Shown: positions 6,026 to 14,501, counted from the stretch's first letter. The stretch is 29,744 nt of DNA from CADEDV01 sp964412375 (GCA_964412375.1 CAYPOD010000038.1:1-29744), one strand, 5' to 3'. Made by a program: numbers and translations. Notes: a model not told the origin generated them from the letters alone.

Positions 6026-8500
6026 TTAGAAAGCTTTCTTTTTATTTAAAGCAATGATATTCGCCAGTAAGCGATAAGCTCCCGGCACTCCGGCAGGCAA
6101 TTGCCTGAAAAACACCAACCCGGTATAAGTGAAAAATCCCTTACCATATTTAGCGATCATCAAAGCCCCGTCTTCGGTTTTTTCGTTCGGGTCATTCATG
6201 CCCAGCACTTTTTCAAACTTCCCGGTGCTGTCAGCGCCGTGGTAAATACTTCTCTCCTGCACCCAGCCCTTAAAATCTTCCTGAGTGATCTTATTAGGAA
6301 AATTAAATACCGGGTGTTCCGGTTTCAATAAAACCACCGGCGAATTTTCATTTGTTATCCTTGTCCTTGTGATATTGAAATTATAAGGAGCTATTTTGGC
6401 TCTGACCGGACCAATATTGCTGCTGGTATTGTATTGAACGATCATGTTACCGCCATCGTTCACATATTTCATCAGCTTTTCGTAATGATTGTTCATCCAC
6501 TCATTCGTGTTGTAAGCCCTTACCCCGGTGATGATGGCATCAAACTGGTTGAGATTATTTCTTGATAATTCCTTATCGGTGAGCAATGTCACTTCATAGC
6601 CCATCTGCTCGAGTGCTTCAGGAACTTTGTCACCTGCACCTGTGATATAGCCGATTTTTTTATTGAAAACTTTTAAATCTGGTTGTTGAACGGTCAGCAA
6701 TGCTTGTTTAAAATAGTTGATCGAAGGGATGTGTTCGTATGAAACTGACCGTAAAATAAGTCCTGCCGAATGATAGTCCGGAGATAAATTAACCTTATAC
6801 ACTTTTTCGTTTAAAGAACTATCCCGGACATAGTCGGGCCAGATTTGCCTTTTCTGCAAAGAGAAACCTCCAATCAAATAGGGAAGTGTATCAGCTTTGG
6901 AAGAGAAGGCCTGTGATACAGCGGCTGGAGATGGAACAGAGATATGCTTATTTGCAACAATATTAAATTCAATATTCTTATTACGGTTTGTTTTGATATG
7001 CACAGGTGAAAAGTCTCTAAAGGTAGCAGTAGGAATGATTACAAGTGGCTGGTAGAGCTCCCCTCTCACCGGGTCAGTAAATTTATATCTCACTGGTCTT
7101 GAGAAACTGAAATTCTCACCAAAAATTTTCAGATGCATAGCCGCTATATAAGCCGGGTCAACATCAGGCTGCCCGATTTGCTGCTGGTCAAGCACATTAA
7201 AATATCCTTCTTCCATCTTATTCGCGAGCCAGTATGGTTGTGTGACCGGTTTGACAGAAGGGACGTAAAATGTTTTAGCAAAATTTACGTTCCTGTTCTT
7301 TTCCAAATTCCTGTTGAGGCTGGAATCAAAGGCATCAATGGTTATACGCTGTAACACGGCATCCACTCCCAGGCGGTTATTAAATGAAAAATTTATTCTT
7401 ACAGAATCTGTTTGCACTGCATATTGCTCAGTAGTAGTTGCATCCATGAACAAACCACTGCATTGAGCAATAAGCTCCTTCACTTCTTTAATCTTTTGTG
7501 TTTTCCAGAAACCATCTTCCATTGCCGAAAGAGCTTTGTATAACTCCACCAAACCCTTGACCGATTTTTCAGGATGTATGAAGTCAAACGAAGCAGATAA
7601 ATCGCTAACCATCTTTTCAATCGCCTCCCCTCCTTTCACTCTTTTCCAGCTCAGCTCAACGCCATCCATCAGGTCATTTGCGGGTGCATCACCTTTTGTT
7701 GTTCTGAAATATTCCAATGCCTCGCCGCGACCAGCCGGCACTCCAAAACCCTGGCTCTTGTGCTGGCTGCGGCTTTCGGCTGATATTTCACCATAGCTTT
7801 TGCCCAATAACGGATTGTATCCGCCTACATCAAATTTGAACTGATCGGGACTGGTGGTGTTGGTGCCGCCAAAATTGAAAGAATTCCACAACACTCTTTT
7901 GGCCTGCCACGGTTGCACATATTTTAACTGTTCAGGAAACCGTGTTGGATCGGCAGCCGCACTAAATGCTTCATTGGCTAATATAGCGGAAGCTGTGTGA
8001 TGCCCATGTCCACCTTCGCCTGTAGTCGGAAATCTTGTGATGATGACATCAGGCTGAAATTTCCGTATCACCCACACCACGTCACTCAAAATTTTCTCCT
8101 TATCCCATTTGGTAAATGTTTCTTCCGGTGTTTTGGAATAACCAAAATCAAAAGCCCTGGTAAAGAATTGTTCACCGCCATCAATTCTTCTTGCGGCTAA
8201 TAATTCCTGTGTCCGTATCATTCCCAATTCTATCCCCTGCTCATCACCAATAAGATTTTGCCCGCCATCGCCACGGGTGATAGACAAATAACCGGTGCGG
8301 TATAACCTGTCTTTGGATAAATAAGCGATCAGCCTTGTATTCTCATCATCCGGATGCGCCGCCACATACAACACAGAGCCCAGCACATTGAGTTTGCGAA
8401 TGGCCTGGTACATTTCGGCAGAGGTCCAGCTGTGGGGAGGTTGGGCTAAGAGAGTAAAGGAGTAAAAGAGTAAAAGAGTCAATACAGCAACTTTTCGCAT
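6026..8500 (-). CDS. secreted PIG-L/LmbE-like deacetylase with long C-terminal extension
   Basis: An 824-residue protein from the ATG at 8500. In-frame upstream starts exist (to 8593), but this one opens a signal peptide (MRKVAVLTLLLFYSFTLLAQ). Residues about 38-200 are a PIG-L/LmbE domain: A-H49-P-D51-D52-E for zinc binding and catalysis, the ITRGDGGQN loop, and GGHGHH (H165, H167, H168). Family members remove acetyl groups from N-acetylglucosamine conjugates. The middle is beta-rich and unassigned. Around residues 620-720 there is a flavodoxin-like / GATase1-like segment (KKIGYITGAGDKVPEALEQM, then FDAIITGVRAYN). The protein is far longer than bacillithiol BshB (about 230 residues) and exported, so a cytoplasmic thiol role is unlikely; an extracytoplasmic amino-sugar conjugate is more probable. 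Confidence 0.9.
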   Translation of the reverse strand: MRKVAVLTLLLFYSFTLLAQPPHSWTSAEMYQAIRKLNVLGSVLYVAAHPDDENTRLIAYLSKDRLYRTGYLSITRGDGGQNLIGDEQGIELGMIRTQELLAARRIDGGEQFFTRAFDFGYSKTPEETFTKWDKEKILSDVVWVIRKFQPDVIITRFPTTGEGGHGHHTASAILANEAFSAAADPTRFPEQLKYVQPWQAKRVLWNSFNFGGTNTTSPDQFKFDVGGYNPLLGKSYGEISAESRSQHKSQGFGVPAGRGEALEYFRTTKGDAPANDLMDGVELSWKRVKGGEAIEKMVSDLSASFDFIHPEKSVKGLVELYKALSAMEDGFWKTQKIKEVKELIAQCSGLFMDATTTEQYAVQTDSVRINFSFNNRLGVDAVLQRITIDAFDSSLNRNLEKNRNVNFAKTFYVPSVKPVTQPYWLANKMEEGYFNVLDQQQIGQPDVDPAYIAAMHLKIFGENFSFSRPVRYKFTDPVRGELYQPLVIIPTATFRDFSPVHIKTNRNKNIEFNIVANKHISVPSPAAVSQAFSSKADTLPYLIGGFSLQKRQIWPDYVRDSSLNEKVYKVNLSPDYHSAGLILRSVSYEHIPSINYFKQALLTVQQPDLKVFNKKIGYITGAGDKVPEALEQMGYEVTLLTDKELSRNNLNQFDAIITGVRAYNTNEWMNNHYEKLMKYVNDGGNMIVQYNTSSNIGPVRAKIAPYNFNITRTRITNENSPVVLLKPEHPVFNFPNKITQEDFKGWVQERSIYHGADSTGKFEKVLGMNDPNEKTEDGALMIAKYGKGFFTYTGLVFFRQLPAGVPGAYRLLANIIALNKKKAF

Positions 8501-8537
8501 AGCCAGAATTATTCGGCGAATATAAATCATGTTCTGT

Positions 8538-8553
8538 AAGGGGATGACCCCTT
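8538..8553. other. short perfect hairpin in the M14 / PIG-L spacer
   Basis: AAGGGG-ATGA-CCCCTT forms a 6-bp stem with a 4-base loop. On the minus strand it follows the larger hairpin at 8562-8605 and precedes the PIG-L start by about 38 bases. It could be part of a terminator/attenuator or an RNA processing site. Confidence 0.5.
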
Positions 8554-8561
8554 TATATAAC

Positions 8562-8605
8562 AATATCCCCGTATCATATGCCAAGACAAACAATACGGGG
8601 ATATT
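8562..8605 (-). terminator. 13-bp hairpin after the M14 gene (terminator or intercistronic stem)
   Basis: AATATCCCCGTAT (8562-8574) and ATACGGGGATATT (8593-8605) are perfectly complementary, with an 18-base loop. On the minus strand the stem begins 18 bases after the M14 stop. There is no clear U-run behind it in that direction (a T-rich stretch follows on the plus strand instead), so partial termination or mRNA end protection is as likely as full termination. Confidence 0.55.
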
Positions 8606-8623
8606 TTATCTTTTTCTTCACGA

Positions 8624-11146
8624 TTACTGCCCCACCAGGAACACGGCATTGCAGAACATCAGCTTACCATTTTCCCAGAAATTGCGGAACAAGAGGTTGT
8701 CCGTAAGATAAGTGATGCTGCCATTTCCCATGGGTTGCACGGCAAACAATAAACCATCTTTAAGCCGGTCTTTTAGCTTATTGCCTACAAATCCCGCCAC
8801 CTGGTTATCTTTTTTAATCACACCCACATTCCAGCCGCGGTCTTTCATGAAATCGTAGATCACATCATCCAGCTTGAGGGTGTAATAATAATTGGGATAG
8901 CCAAATGCCAGCGGATGGCTGTTGTCGAGTTCCACTTTATAGATGGAGCCCGGTGTGGTGCCGGGGATATAATCCCTTTCCCTGTTTTCAAATAACCGCA
9001 AGGCATTGTAATCATCTTTCCCATCTTTTTTGTCACCCTCATCTTCCTTTTTGGATTTGATGCCAAAATCAGCTCTTGACAATGCACCCACTGCGCCTTC
9101 CAGTGCTACCACCCTGCCGCCTTTATTGATCCAGTCACGGAAAATGTCGGCAGATGATTTTTCATTGAGAAAACGGTAATTGCCTGTTGGCATCACCAGC
9201 ACATCTATCTCATTCCAGTTGGCCCTTCCCATATCATTCACATTGATCAGCGTAACCGGATAGTCAATCTGCTGCTCAAAGAAATGCCACACTTCCCCGG
9301 CATCATTGGCGCTGATGCCTTCACCGGTGAACATCGCCACTCTCGGTGCTTTTAATGGATGCACCCTGCCGCTGCCAAAATCATATCCCTTGTCTACAAA
9401 ACCGGTAGTAACCGGGTACAACTGCACATTGTTGTCATCTGCTGCTTTTCTCACTTCGGTCCAAAGGTTGTTGCCAAAAGAAGTATTGGCCGTCCGAAGG
9501 ATGATGATGGAGCCCCTGTCAAATTTTTGCCCGTTCACTTCAAAGGGTTGCTCTGCATAGCGCAGTAAAATTCCTTTTTTCAACATCTGGCCCACAGCTT
9601 TCACGGTTTGCAATCCATTCCAGGGAAGCACATAGCCATATGTCGTGTTTTCATTAGACACTTTTATTTTGGCAGGCGCCGCACCGGCATTGATCCTGTC
9701 ACGGCTGGCAAAAGCATCCACACCATACACATAAGGTAAAGCCCATGCAGTGATATCGTATGTTGCGGAATCTACTAATTTACTTTTGGGTTCAAACAAC
9801 ACTTTCACCATGGCCGAACGGGGCTGCAATGCGCTGATCACAATATCGCCGCTGCCGAGAGTAAAAGCTTCTTCTTTAGCAGTATGATAATTGAACCCCT
9901 TGCCTGCACCTGAACCGCTGCCATACTGGATACCGTTTTTATCCAGCAACTCTAATAAAGAAGCGATCCGCTCATTGTTTTTGGGATTGTTTTTGATCAC
10001 ATAGGTCTTGTATTCACCAATACCTGCTGAAACAGCATCATTGAAATATTTGCGAAACTCTTTGATGAGCCTGGATGCATTTTGCGATGAAACTTCGATA
10101 GTGGCCAGTGAAGTGGTGAAATGATGCGTGGCCCTGTCCATCAGTGTCAGTGTATCTCCTTCATCATTCAAAACCGCCGCACCACCGGCGCCGCCACCGC
10201 CTTGTTCATAAGTCATGCCAATAGCGCCGTTGTAAGTCGGGTAAGTGTCCCCGTAAGAAGGATAAAAAAGATCAAAGATCTCTTTCGTAAAATAAAGCCA
10301 GCCGTTCTGATCAAAATATTTGGCGTTATTTTTTCCAATGGCCACCTGGAATTCCCGCTGAAAGGGTGTGATCACTTCATGATAAGGCTGTGCCGCCGGA
10401 GCGAAATAATAAGGCTGGTTGATGCCCTGCTCATGATAATCCACATGTATCTGCGGCATCCATTGATTATATTGAATAATACGCTGCCTGCTTTCTAATT
10501 GTGTTTGCCAGGCCCAGTCACGGTTAAGATCAAAATTATAATGATTGGTTCTGCCTCCGGGCCAGGGTTCCCGGTGTTCTCTTGCATATATTTTTGGATC
10601 TGTATTTTTTCCCACCACGGAATTGAACCAGTTCACATAGCGGTCTCTCCCATCAGGATTGATGCAGGGATCAATCACCACTACTGTATTCTTCAACCAT
10701 TCTTTTGTTCGTGTATTCGACGGATCCACCAATGCCCAGATAGTCATCAGCGCTGCTTCGGATGAAGAAGTTTCATTACCATGTACATTATAGCTCAGCC
10801 AAACAATGGCCGGTGCATTTTCTTCAATAGCAGCTGCCCTGTCCCTGGCAAGATTTGCCAGGCGAAGGTTATTCATACGAATTTGCTCAAGGTTACGGAT
10901 ATTTTCTGCCGAAGAAACAAAGGTGAGCAGTAGTGGACGGCCTTCATTGGTTTGACCATATTGCTGCAGTTTCACCATAGCAGAAGCATTGGCCGCTACA
11001 TGATTAAAGTAGTTAACGATCTTCCAGTGAGGAGTGTAGCGGCTCCCCACTTTATATCCTAAAAATTCATCTGGTGATTTCAATTGCGACCAGCCAGCAA
11101 CACAACCGGCGACCAGCAAAACAGAAAGCAGTAATTTCCTTCCCAT
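8624..11146 (-). CDS. M14 family zinc carboxypeptidase-like metallopeptidase, exported
   Basis: An 840-residue protein. I take the ATG at 11146 rather than upstream 11188 because it opens an export signal (MGRKLLLSVLLVAGCVAGWS). V-A-G-C15 fits a lipobox, so it may be a lipoprotein; cleavage after residue 20 is the alternative. The M14 domain covers about residues 35-330: zinc ligands H122-x-x-E125 (NVHGNETSSSEA) and H238 (HVDYHEQG), substrate-binding IDPCINPDGRDR (158-169) and NFDLNRDW, and a likely catalytic E314 (GMTYEQGGGG). About 500 further residues follow, including a GATase1-like segment (MFTGEGISANDAGEVWHFFE). Expected to cleave C-terminal residues from peptides outside the cytoplasm. 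The PIG-L gene follows after 123 bases that contain two hairpins. Confidence 0.92.
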   Translation of the reverse strand: MGRKLLLSVLLVAGCVAGWSQLKSPDEFLGYKVGSRYTPHWKIVNYFNHVAANASAMVKLQQYGQTNEGRPLLLTFVSSAENIRNLEQIRMNNLRLANLARDRAAAIEENAPAIVWLSYNVHGNETSSSEAALMTIWALVDPSNTRTKEWLKNTVVVIDPCINPDGRDRYVNWFNSVVGKNTDPKIYAREHREPWPGGRTNHYNFDLNRDWAWQTQLESRQRIIQYNQWMPQIHVDYHEQGINQPYYFAPAAQPYHEVITPFQREFQVAIGKNNAKYFDQNGWLYFTKEIFDLFYPSYGDTYPTYNGAIGMTYEQGGGGAGGAAVLNDEGDTLTLMDRATHHFTTSLATIEVSSQNASRLIKEFRKYFNDAVSAGIGEYKTYVIKNNPKNNERIASLLELLDKNGIQYGSGSGAGKGFNYHTAKEEAFTLGSGDIVISALQPRSAMVKVLFEPKSKLVDSATYDITAWALPYVYGVDAFASRDRINAGAAPAKIKVSNENTTYGYVLPWNGLQTVKAVGQMLKKGILLRYAEQPFEVNGQKFDRGSIIILRTANTSFGNNLWTEVRKAADDNNVQLYPVTTGFVDKGYDFGSGRVHPLKAPRVAMFTGEGISANDAGEVWHFFEQQIDYPVTLINVNDMGRANWNEIDVLVMPTGNYRFLNEKSSADIFRDWINKGGRVVALEGAVGALSRADFGIKSKKEDEGDKKDGKDDYNALRLFENRERDYIPGTTPGSIYKVELDNSHPLAFGYPNYYYTLKLDDVIYDFMKDRGWNVGVIKKDNQVAGFVGNKLKDRLKDGLLFAVQPMGNGSITYLTDNLLFRNFWENGKLMFCNAVFLVGQ

Positions 11147-11254
11147 GTGTATTGGTTTTAGTATGGCAATATACAGAAGCCCCATCATTTACCCGAAGAT
11201 TTCTGAGGTTTGAAAAAGTGTTTTGTGTAGTTTTATTTTTTAAGCACCTGACAC

Positions 11255-12979
11255 ATGTATATCAAATCCTTTTTTCTTCTTCTTGCGGGCATACATCTCT
11301 TTTCCTGCACATCTTCCCAGAAAAATAATTCCGCCGCAAGTGCTGTCAACCCCTTCGATTATACCATCACAAAAAAAGTGATTGCCGAAAACGGTGCTGT
11401 GACATCGGCCCATCCGCTGGCCAGCCAGGTGGGTGTGGAAATGTTGAAACAGGGCGGCAATGCAGTGGATGCCGCAATTGCCACACAACTGGCATTGGCG
11501 GTTGTATATCCCAATGCCGGCAACCTGGGAGGCGGTGGCTTCACCGTAGCAAGACTCAGCAACGGACAAATGCTCGCCATTGACTATCGTGAAAAAGCAC
11601 CGGGCAAAGCCCACCGGGATATGTATCTTGATCCCGATGGCACCCCCCGCACAGATAAAAGCATGTACGGACATCTGGCCAGTGGTGTTCCGGGTTCAGT
11701 AGCCGGTATTTTTGAAGCTTATCAATATGCTAAGCTTCCTTTTGAAAAACTCATTCAACCGGCCATTGATCTTGCCGAAAAGGGATTTGCCATCACAGAG
11801 CGGGAAGCCAGCGGATTGAATCGTTTGCAGCATGATCTGAAAAAATACAATACAGTGATGCCGGTGTTTGTCAAATCCACCGGCTGGAAGAAAGGTGACA
11901 CCCTGATACAAAAGGACCTGGCCGCCACGTTAAAAAGAATACAGCAAAACGGTGCTGCTGGTTTTTATGAAGGAGAAACCGCCCGACTCATCATAGAAGA
12001 AATGCAAAGAGGCGGAGGTATCATAACACTTGAAGACCTAAAAAATTATAAAGCCGCTTCCCGTGTGCCCCACCAGTTCAGCTACAAAGGATACCAGGTG
12101 ATCGGTATGCCTATGCCCAGCAGCGGTGGATTGCTGTTGCACCAGATGATGAAAATGATCGAAGACAGGAATATTGCTGCCATGGGTTTTCATTCCACAC
12201 AAGCAGTGCAACTGATGACAGAAGTGCAACGCAGGGCTTTTGCAGATCGGGGAGAATATATGGGCGATATGGATTTTTATAAAGTGCCGGTGCATATTCT
12301 TTCTTCTGAAAAATACCTGGCCGATAAAATGAAAAATTATGACCCGGCAAAAGCTAACAGCAACGAGAATGTAAAACCCGGTATGGCATCAGCTTATGAA
12401 AGTGAAGAAACCACACACCTGAGTGTGATTGATAAGGAGGGAAATGCCGTTTCCATCACCACCACGCTGAACAATTCTTATGGAAGCCGGACAGTGATCG
12501 GTGGGGCCGGATTTTTCATGAATGATGAAATGGATGACTTCAGCATCAAACCGGGAGTGCCCAATATGTACGGCGCCATCGGTAATGATGCCAATGCCAT
12601 TGTACCCAATAAACGGATGCTAAGTTCCATGACACCGACTATAGTGCTCAAAGACGGGAAGCCATATATAGTTGTTGGCACACCGGGAGGAACCACAATC
12701 CCCACCCAGGTTTTTCAAACTTTGGTCAACCTGCTGGAGTTTAACCTCAGTCCCGAAGATGCTGTAAATAAACCCAAGTTTCATCACCAATGGCTGCCGG
12801 ATGAACTGGCACTTGAAAAAGGATTTCCACAGGTGGTTCGTGACTCTTTGCAAAAAATGGGTTATGTGATCAAAGAAAGAAGCGGCATTGGACGCACAGA
12901 ACTTATCGTGGTGAGGCCCGATGGTAAATTTGAAGCCATTGCCGACAGCCGGGGAGATGATGGGGCTGCTGGATGGTGA
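11255..12979 (+). CDS. ggt: gamma-glutamyltransferase (glutathione hydrolase-like), predicted lipoprotein
   Basis: A 574-residue protein of full family length. The N-terminus MYIKSFFLLLAGIHLFSC ends in L-F-S-C18, a plausible lipobox, followed by a short polar linker. The body matches GGT: MLKQGGNAVDAAIA (63-76), NLGGGGF (90-96), IDYREKAPGKAHRDMYLD (109-126), the autoprocessing site E-T386-T387-H-L-S-V (T386 is the expected nucleophile and new N-terminus of the small subunit), GSRTVIGGAGFFMNDEMDDF (410-429), MLSSMTPT and a C-terminal RGDDGAAG. It hydrolyses or transfers gamma-glutamyl groups from glutathione-like peptides at the cell surface or in the periplasm. It is divergent from the M14 gene; the DUF1572 gene follows 67 bases later. 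A weak promoter-like TAGTTTTA lies at 11228-11235. Confidence 0.96.
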   Translation: MYIKSFFLLLAGIHLFSCTSSQKNNSAASAVNPFDYTITKKVIAENGAVTSAHPLASQVGVEMLKQGGNAVDAAIATQLALAVVYPNAGNLGGGGFTVARLSNGQMLAIDYREKAPGKAHRDMYLDPDGTPRTDKSMYGHLASGVPGSVAGIFEAYQYAKLPFEKLIQPAIDLAEKGFAITEREASGLNRLQHDLKKYNTVMPVFVKSTGWKKGDTLIQKDLAATLKRIQQNGAAGFYEGETARLIIEEMQRGGGIITLEDLKNYKAASRVPHQFSYKGYQVIGMPMPSSGGLLLHQMMKMIEDRNIAAMGFHSTQAVQLMTEVQRRAFADRGEYMGDMDFYKVPVHILSSEKYLADKMKNYDPAKANSNENVKPGMASAYESEETTHLSVIDKEGNAVSITTTLNNSYGSRTVIGGAGFFMNDEMDDFSIKPGVPNMYGAIGNDANAIVPNKRMLSSMTPTIVLKDGKPYIVVGTPGGTTIPTQVFQTLVNLLEFNLSPEDAVNKPKFHHQWLPDELALEKGFPQVVRDSLQKMGYVIKERSGIGRTELIVVRPDGKFEAIADSRGDDGAAGW

Positions 12980-13000
12980 TAGCAGGAATCGGTTAATAGT

Positions 13001-13021
13001 ATTAGTCGGTAGACATTAGTC
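13001..13021 (+). repeat. short direct repeat ATTAGTC (x2)
   Basis: ATTAGTC occurs at 13001-13007 and 13015-13021 in the GGT / DUF1572 spacer, flanked by GGTTA (12991) and TAACC. It may be a remnant of an interspersed intergenic repeat; no other copy is obvious in the window. Confidence 0.4.
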
Positions 13022-13046
13022 AATAACCTGGTATAAATTTTAAGCA

Positions 13047-13595
13047 ATGTCTTCAATTGGTCAAGAGTATTTAAATACTGCCATTCGCCGGGTGAAATAT
13101 TATAAAGACCTGGCGGATAAAACATTTGCCCAGCTTAAGGATGAAGATTTTCATTTCCGGGCTTCCACCGAATCCAACAGTATTGCCATCATCATTCAGC
13201 ATATGGCCGGCAATATGCTCAGCCGCTGGACCAATTTTCTCACTGAAGACGGCGAAAAAGAATGGCGGCAGCGGGATGGCGAGTTTGAAATAAATGACCT
13301 GGGCAAACAGCAATTACTCGAAATATGGGAAAAGGGATGGTCATGCTTCCTTTCTGCTTTAGCTTCACTACAGGAAGTAGACCTGCTTAAAACTGTTTAT
13401 ATCCGTCAGGAACCACTCACCGTTATTGACGCCATCAACCGGCAACTGGCACACTATCCCTACCATGTCGGTCAAATCCTGTTTATCGGTAAAATGCTGA
13501 AAAATGAAAATTGGCAAAACCTTTCTGTTCCAAAAGGACAATCTCTTCAGTATAATCAAAGCGGGAATGCGAAAGACCCGGCGAAAAAGTTTTAA
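13047..13595 (+). CDS. DUF1572 (DinB-like) family protein
   Basis: A 182-residue protein with a four-helix DinB/YfiT-like layout. Candidate metal-binding histidines are H52 (IIIQHMAGN), H136 and H140 (QLAHYPYHVGQI), the HxxxH spacing expected in helix four. The start ATG at 13047 precedes a typical DUF1572 N-terminus (YLNTAIRRVKYYKDLADKTF). Relatives in the DinB superfamily include thiol-dependent S-transferases, but this subgroup has no proven reaction. It may be cotranscribed with the GGT gene (67-base gap), which would fit a loose thiol theme; that link is inference. Confidence 0.9.
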   Translation: MSSIGQEYLNTAIRRVKYYKDLADKTFAQLKDEDFHFRASTESNSIAIIIQHMAGNMLSRWTNFLTEDGEKEWRQRDGEFEINDLGKQQLLEIWEKGWSCFLSALASLQEVDLLKTVYIRQEPLTVIDAINRQLAHYPYHVGQILFIGKMLKNENWQNLSVPKGQSLQYNQSGNAKDPAKKF

Positions 13596-13597
13596 GC

Positions 13598-13615
13598 AAT
13601 GTGGAATTCCACATT
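13598..13615. repeat. 18-bp perfect palindrome after the DUF1572 gene
   Basis: AATGTGGAATTCCACATT reads the same on both strands and starts 2 bases after the DUF1572 stop. As RNA it would give a 7-bp stem with a 4-base loop, but there is no U-run, so it may be an operator-like site or a weak 3' end stem. Confidence 0.55.
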
Positions 13616-13704
13616 CAATTTATCTAATCATGAATAAAAGCAAACTGCTTTAATTCGTAGAATACCATCTGCTTATATAATAAAATTTGTTTTTTGATCC
13701 CTGG

Positions 13705-13712
13705 TACATTTG
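13705..13712 (+). promoter_or_regulatory. Bacteroidota -7 promoter element TACATTTG
   Basis: An exact TAnnTTTG match upstream of the beta-barrel gene. TTTG at 13686-13689 could serve as the -33 element, but the spacing is 15 bases, shorter than usual. It would give a leader of about 130 bases. The spacer 13596-13849 otherwise holds only the palindrome at its start and hairpin-forming sequence at 13741-13809. Confidence 0.5.
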
Positions 13713-13740
13713 CATAGCTGGATTTAATTTCTATTTTTAT

Positions 13741-13809
13741 CGGCTAGTTTTTCCAGCCCCTCCAGCCGGATGGCGGTAAAAATCCTTGCAAGAAAAGCCA
13801 TCCTTTACC
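13741..13809 (+). other. structured 5' leader with mutually exclusive helices
   Basis: Three complementary pairs are visible: CGGCT (13741-13745) with AGCCG (13764-13768); GGATGGC (13768-13774) with GCCATCC (13797-13803); and GGTAAA (13775-13780) with TTTACC (13804-13809). The last two interleave (a-b-a'-b') without spacers, so both cannot easily form together. They may be alternative folds. No known riboswitch class is recognised. Confidence 0.35.
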
Positions 13810-13849
13810 CTTTAACACAATATCCCTACTTATTTAAAATGAAACTGCA

Positions 13850-14497
13850 ATGAGAAAGTTCCTGCTATTCAGCATGTTATTTATTTCTGTAATGGGGCAA
13901 AGCCAGGTGCAAATTGGCGTTTTTGGAGGATCACATCTATCGTCGGTCAACTACCAGATTCAAGGCGACAAGCAAAAAGATAAACACCGGTATGGCTACC
14001 AGGCAGGTATCAATTGGAAAATCCCTGTTGAAGGGAATCTTTATTTTTCCCCGGCAGCATTTTACAGCCGTAAGGGGTATAACGTCAAGTTTGATAAACC
14101 GGCTTACCCGCCGGGACCGGAAGCCCTTACAAACAGAACCACTTTTCACACTGTGGAACTGGCCTTTATGCTACAGCATGACTTCAGCAATATGCCGGAC
14201 CACTTCTTCTTCAGGGGAGGACCTTCCCTGGACTTTCATCTTTTTGGCCGGGAAAAATTTGATACGGACGATGGCAAAGTGAAGCGCAACACTCCTTTTG
14301 GTTACGACAAATATGGCCGTTACGCTGCCAATTTTATCATGCAGGCTGGCTACGAAGCCCACAATGACCTTTTCTTTTTCATACAATACACATACGGGCT
14401 TGCCAGCATCAACAACAAAGATGAAGGTCCCAAAATCCGCCATCGTTTGTTTGGCATTTCGGTGGGAAAATACCTGGGTAAGGGCAAGCCCTGGTAA
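13850..14497 (+). CDS. outer membrane beta-barrel protein (porin-like, PorT-type fold)
   Basis: A 215-residue protein with a signal peptide (MRKFLLFSMLFISVMGQSQ) followed by alternating amphipathic strands typical of small Bacteroidota beta-barrels: VQIGVFGGSHLSSVNY, GYQAGINWKIPVEGNLYFSP, HTVELAFMLQHDF, FFFRGGPSLDFHLFG, FIMQAGYEAHNDLFFFIQYT, and RHRLFGISVGKYLGKGKP at the end. It fits the outer-membrane beta-barrel 2 family, whose members are mostly uncharacterised. It lies 193 bases upstream of the TamB-like gene on the same strand, which is suggestive because TamB works with an outer-membrane partner, but this protein lacks the POTRA domains of TamA. Confidence 0.82.
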   Translation: MRKFLLFSMLFISVMGQSQVQIGVFGGSHLSSVNYQIQGDKQKDKHRYGYQAGINWKIPVEGNLYFSPAAFYSRKGYNVKFDKPAYPPGPEALTNRTTFHTVELAFMLQHDFSNMPDHFFFRGGPSLDFHLFGREKFDTDDGKVKRNTPFGYDKYGRYAANFIMQAGYEAHNDLFFFIQYTYGLASINNKDEGPKIRHRLFGISVGKYLGKGKPW

Positions 14498-14501
14498 ACC
14501 A

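Noticed and set aside
6026..8500. PIG-L protein as bacillithiol deacetylase BshB
   Set aside because: It has a signal peptide and is about 824 residues long, while BshB is cytoplasmic and about 230 residues.
13768..13809. H-type pseudoknot from the two interleaved helices
   Set aside because: Both connecting loops would have zero length, which is sterically unlikely; alternative helices are the better reading.
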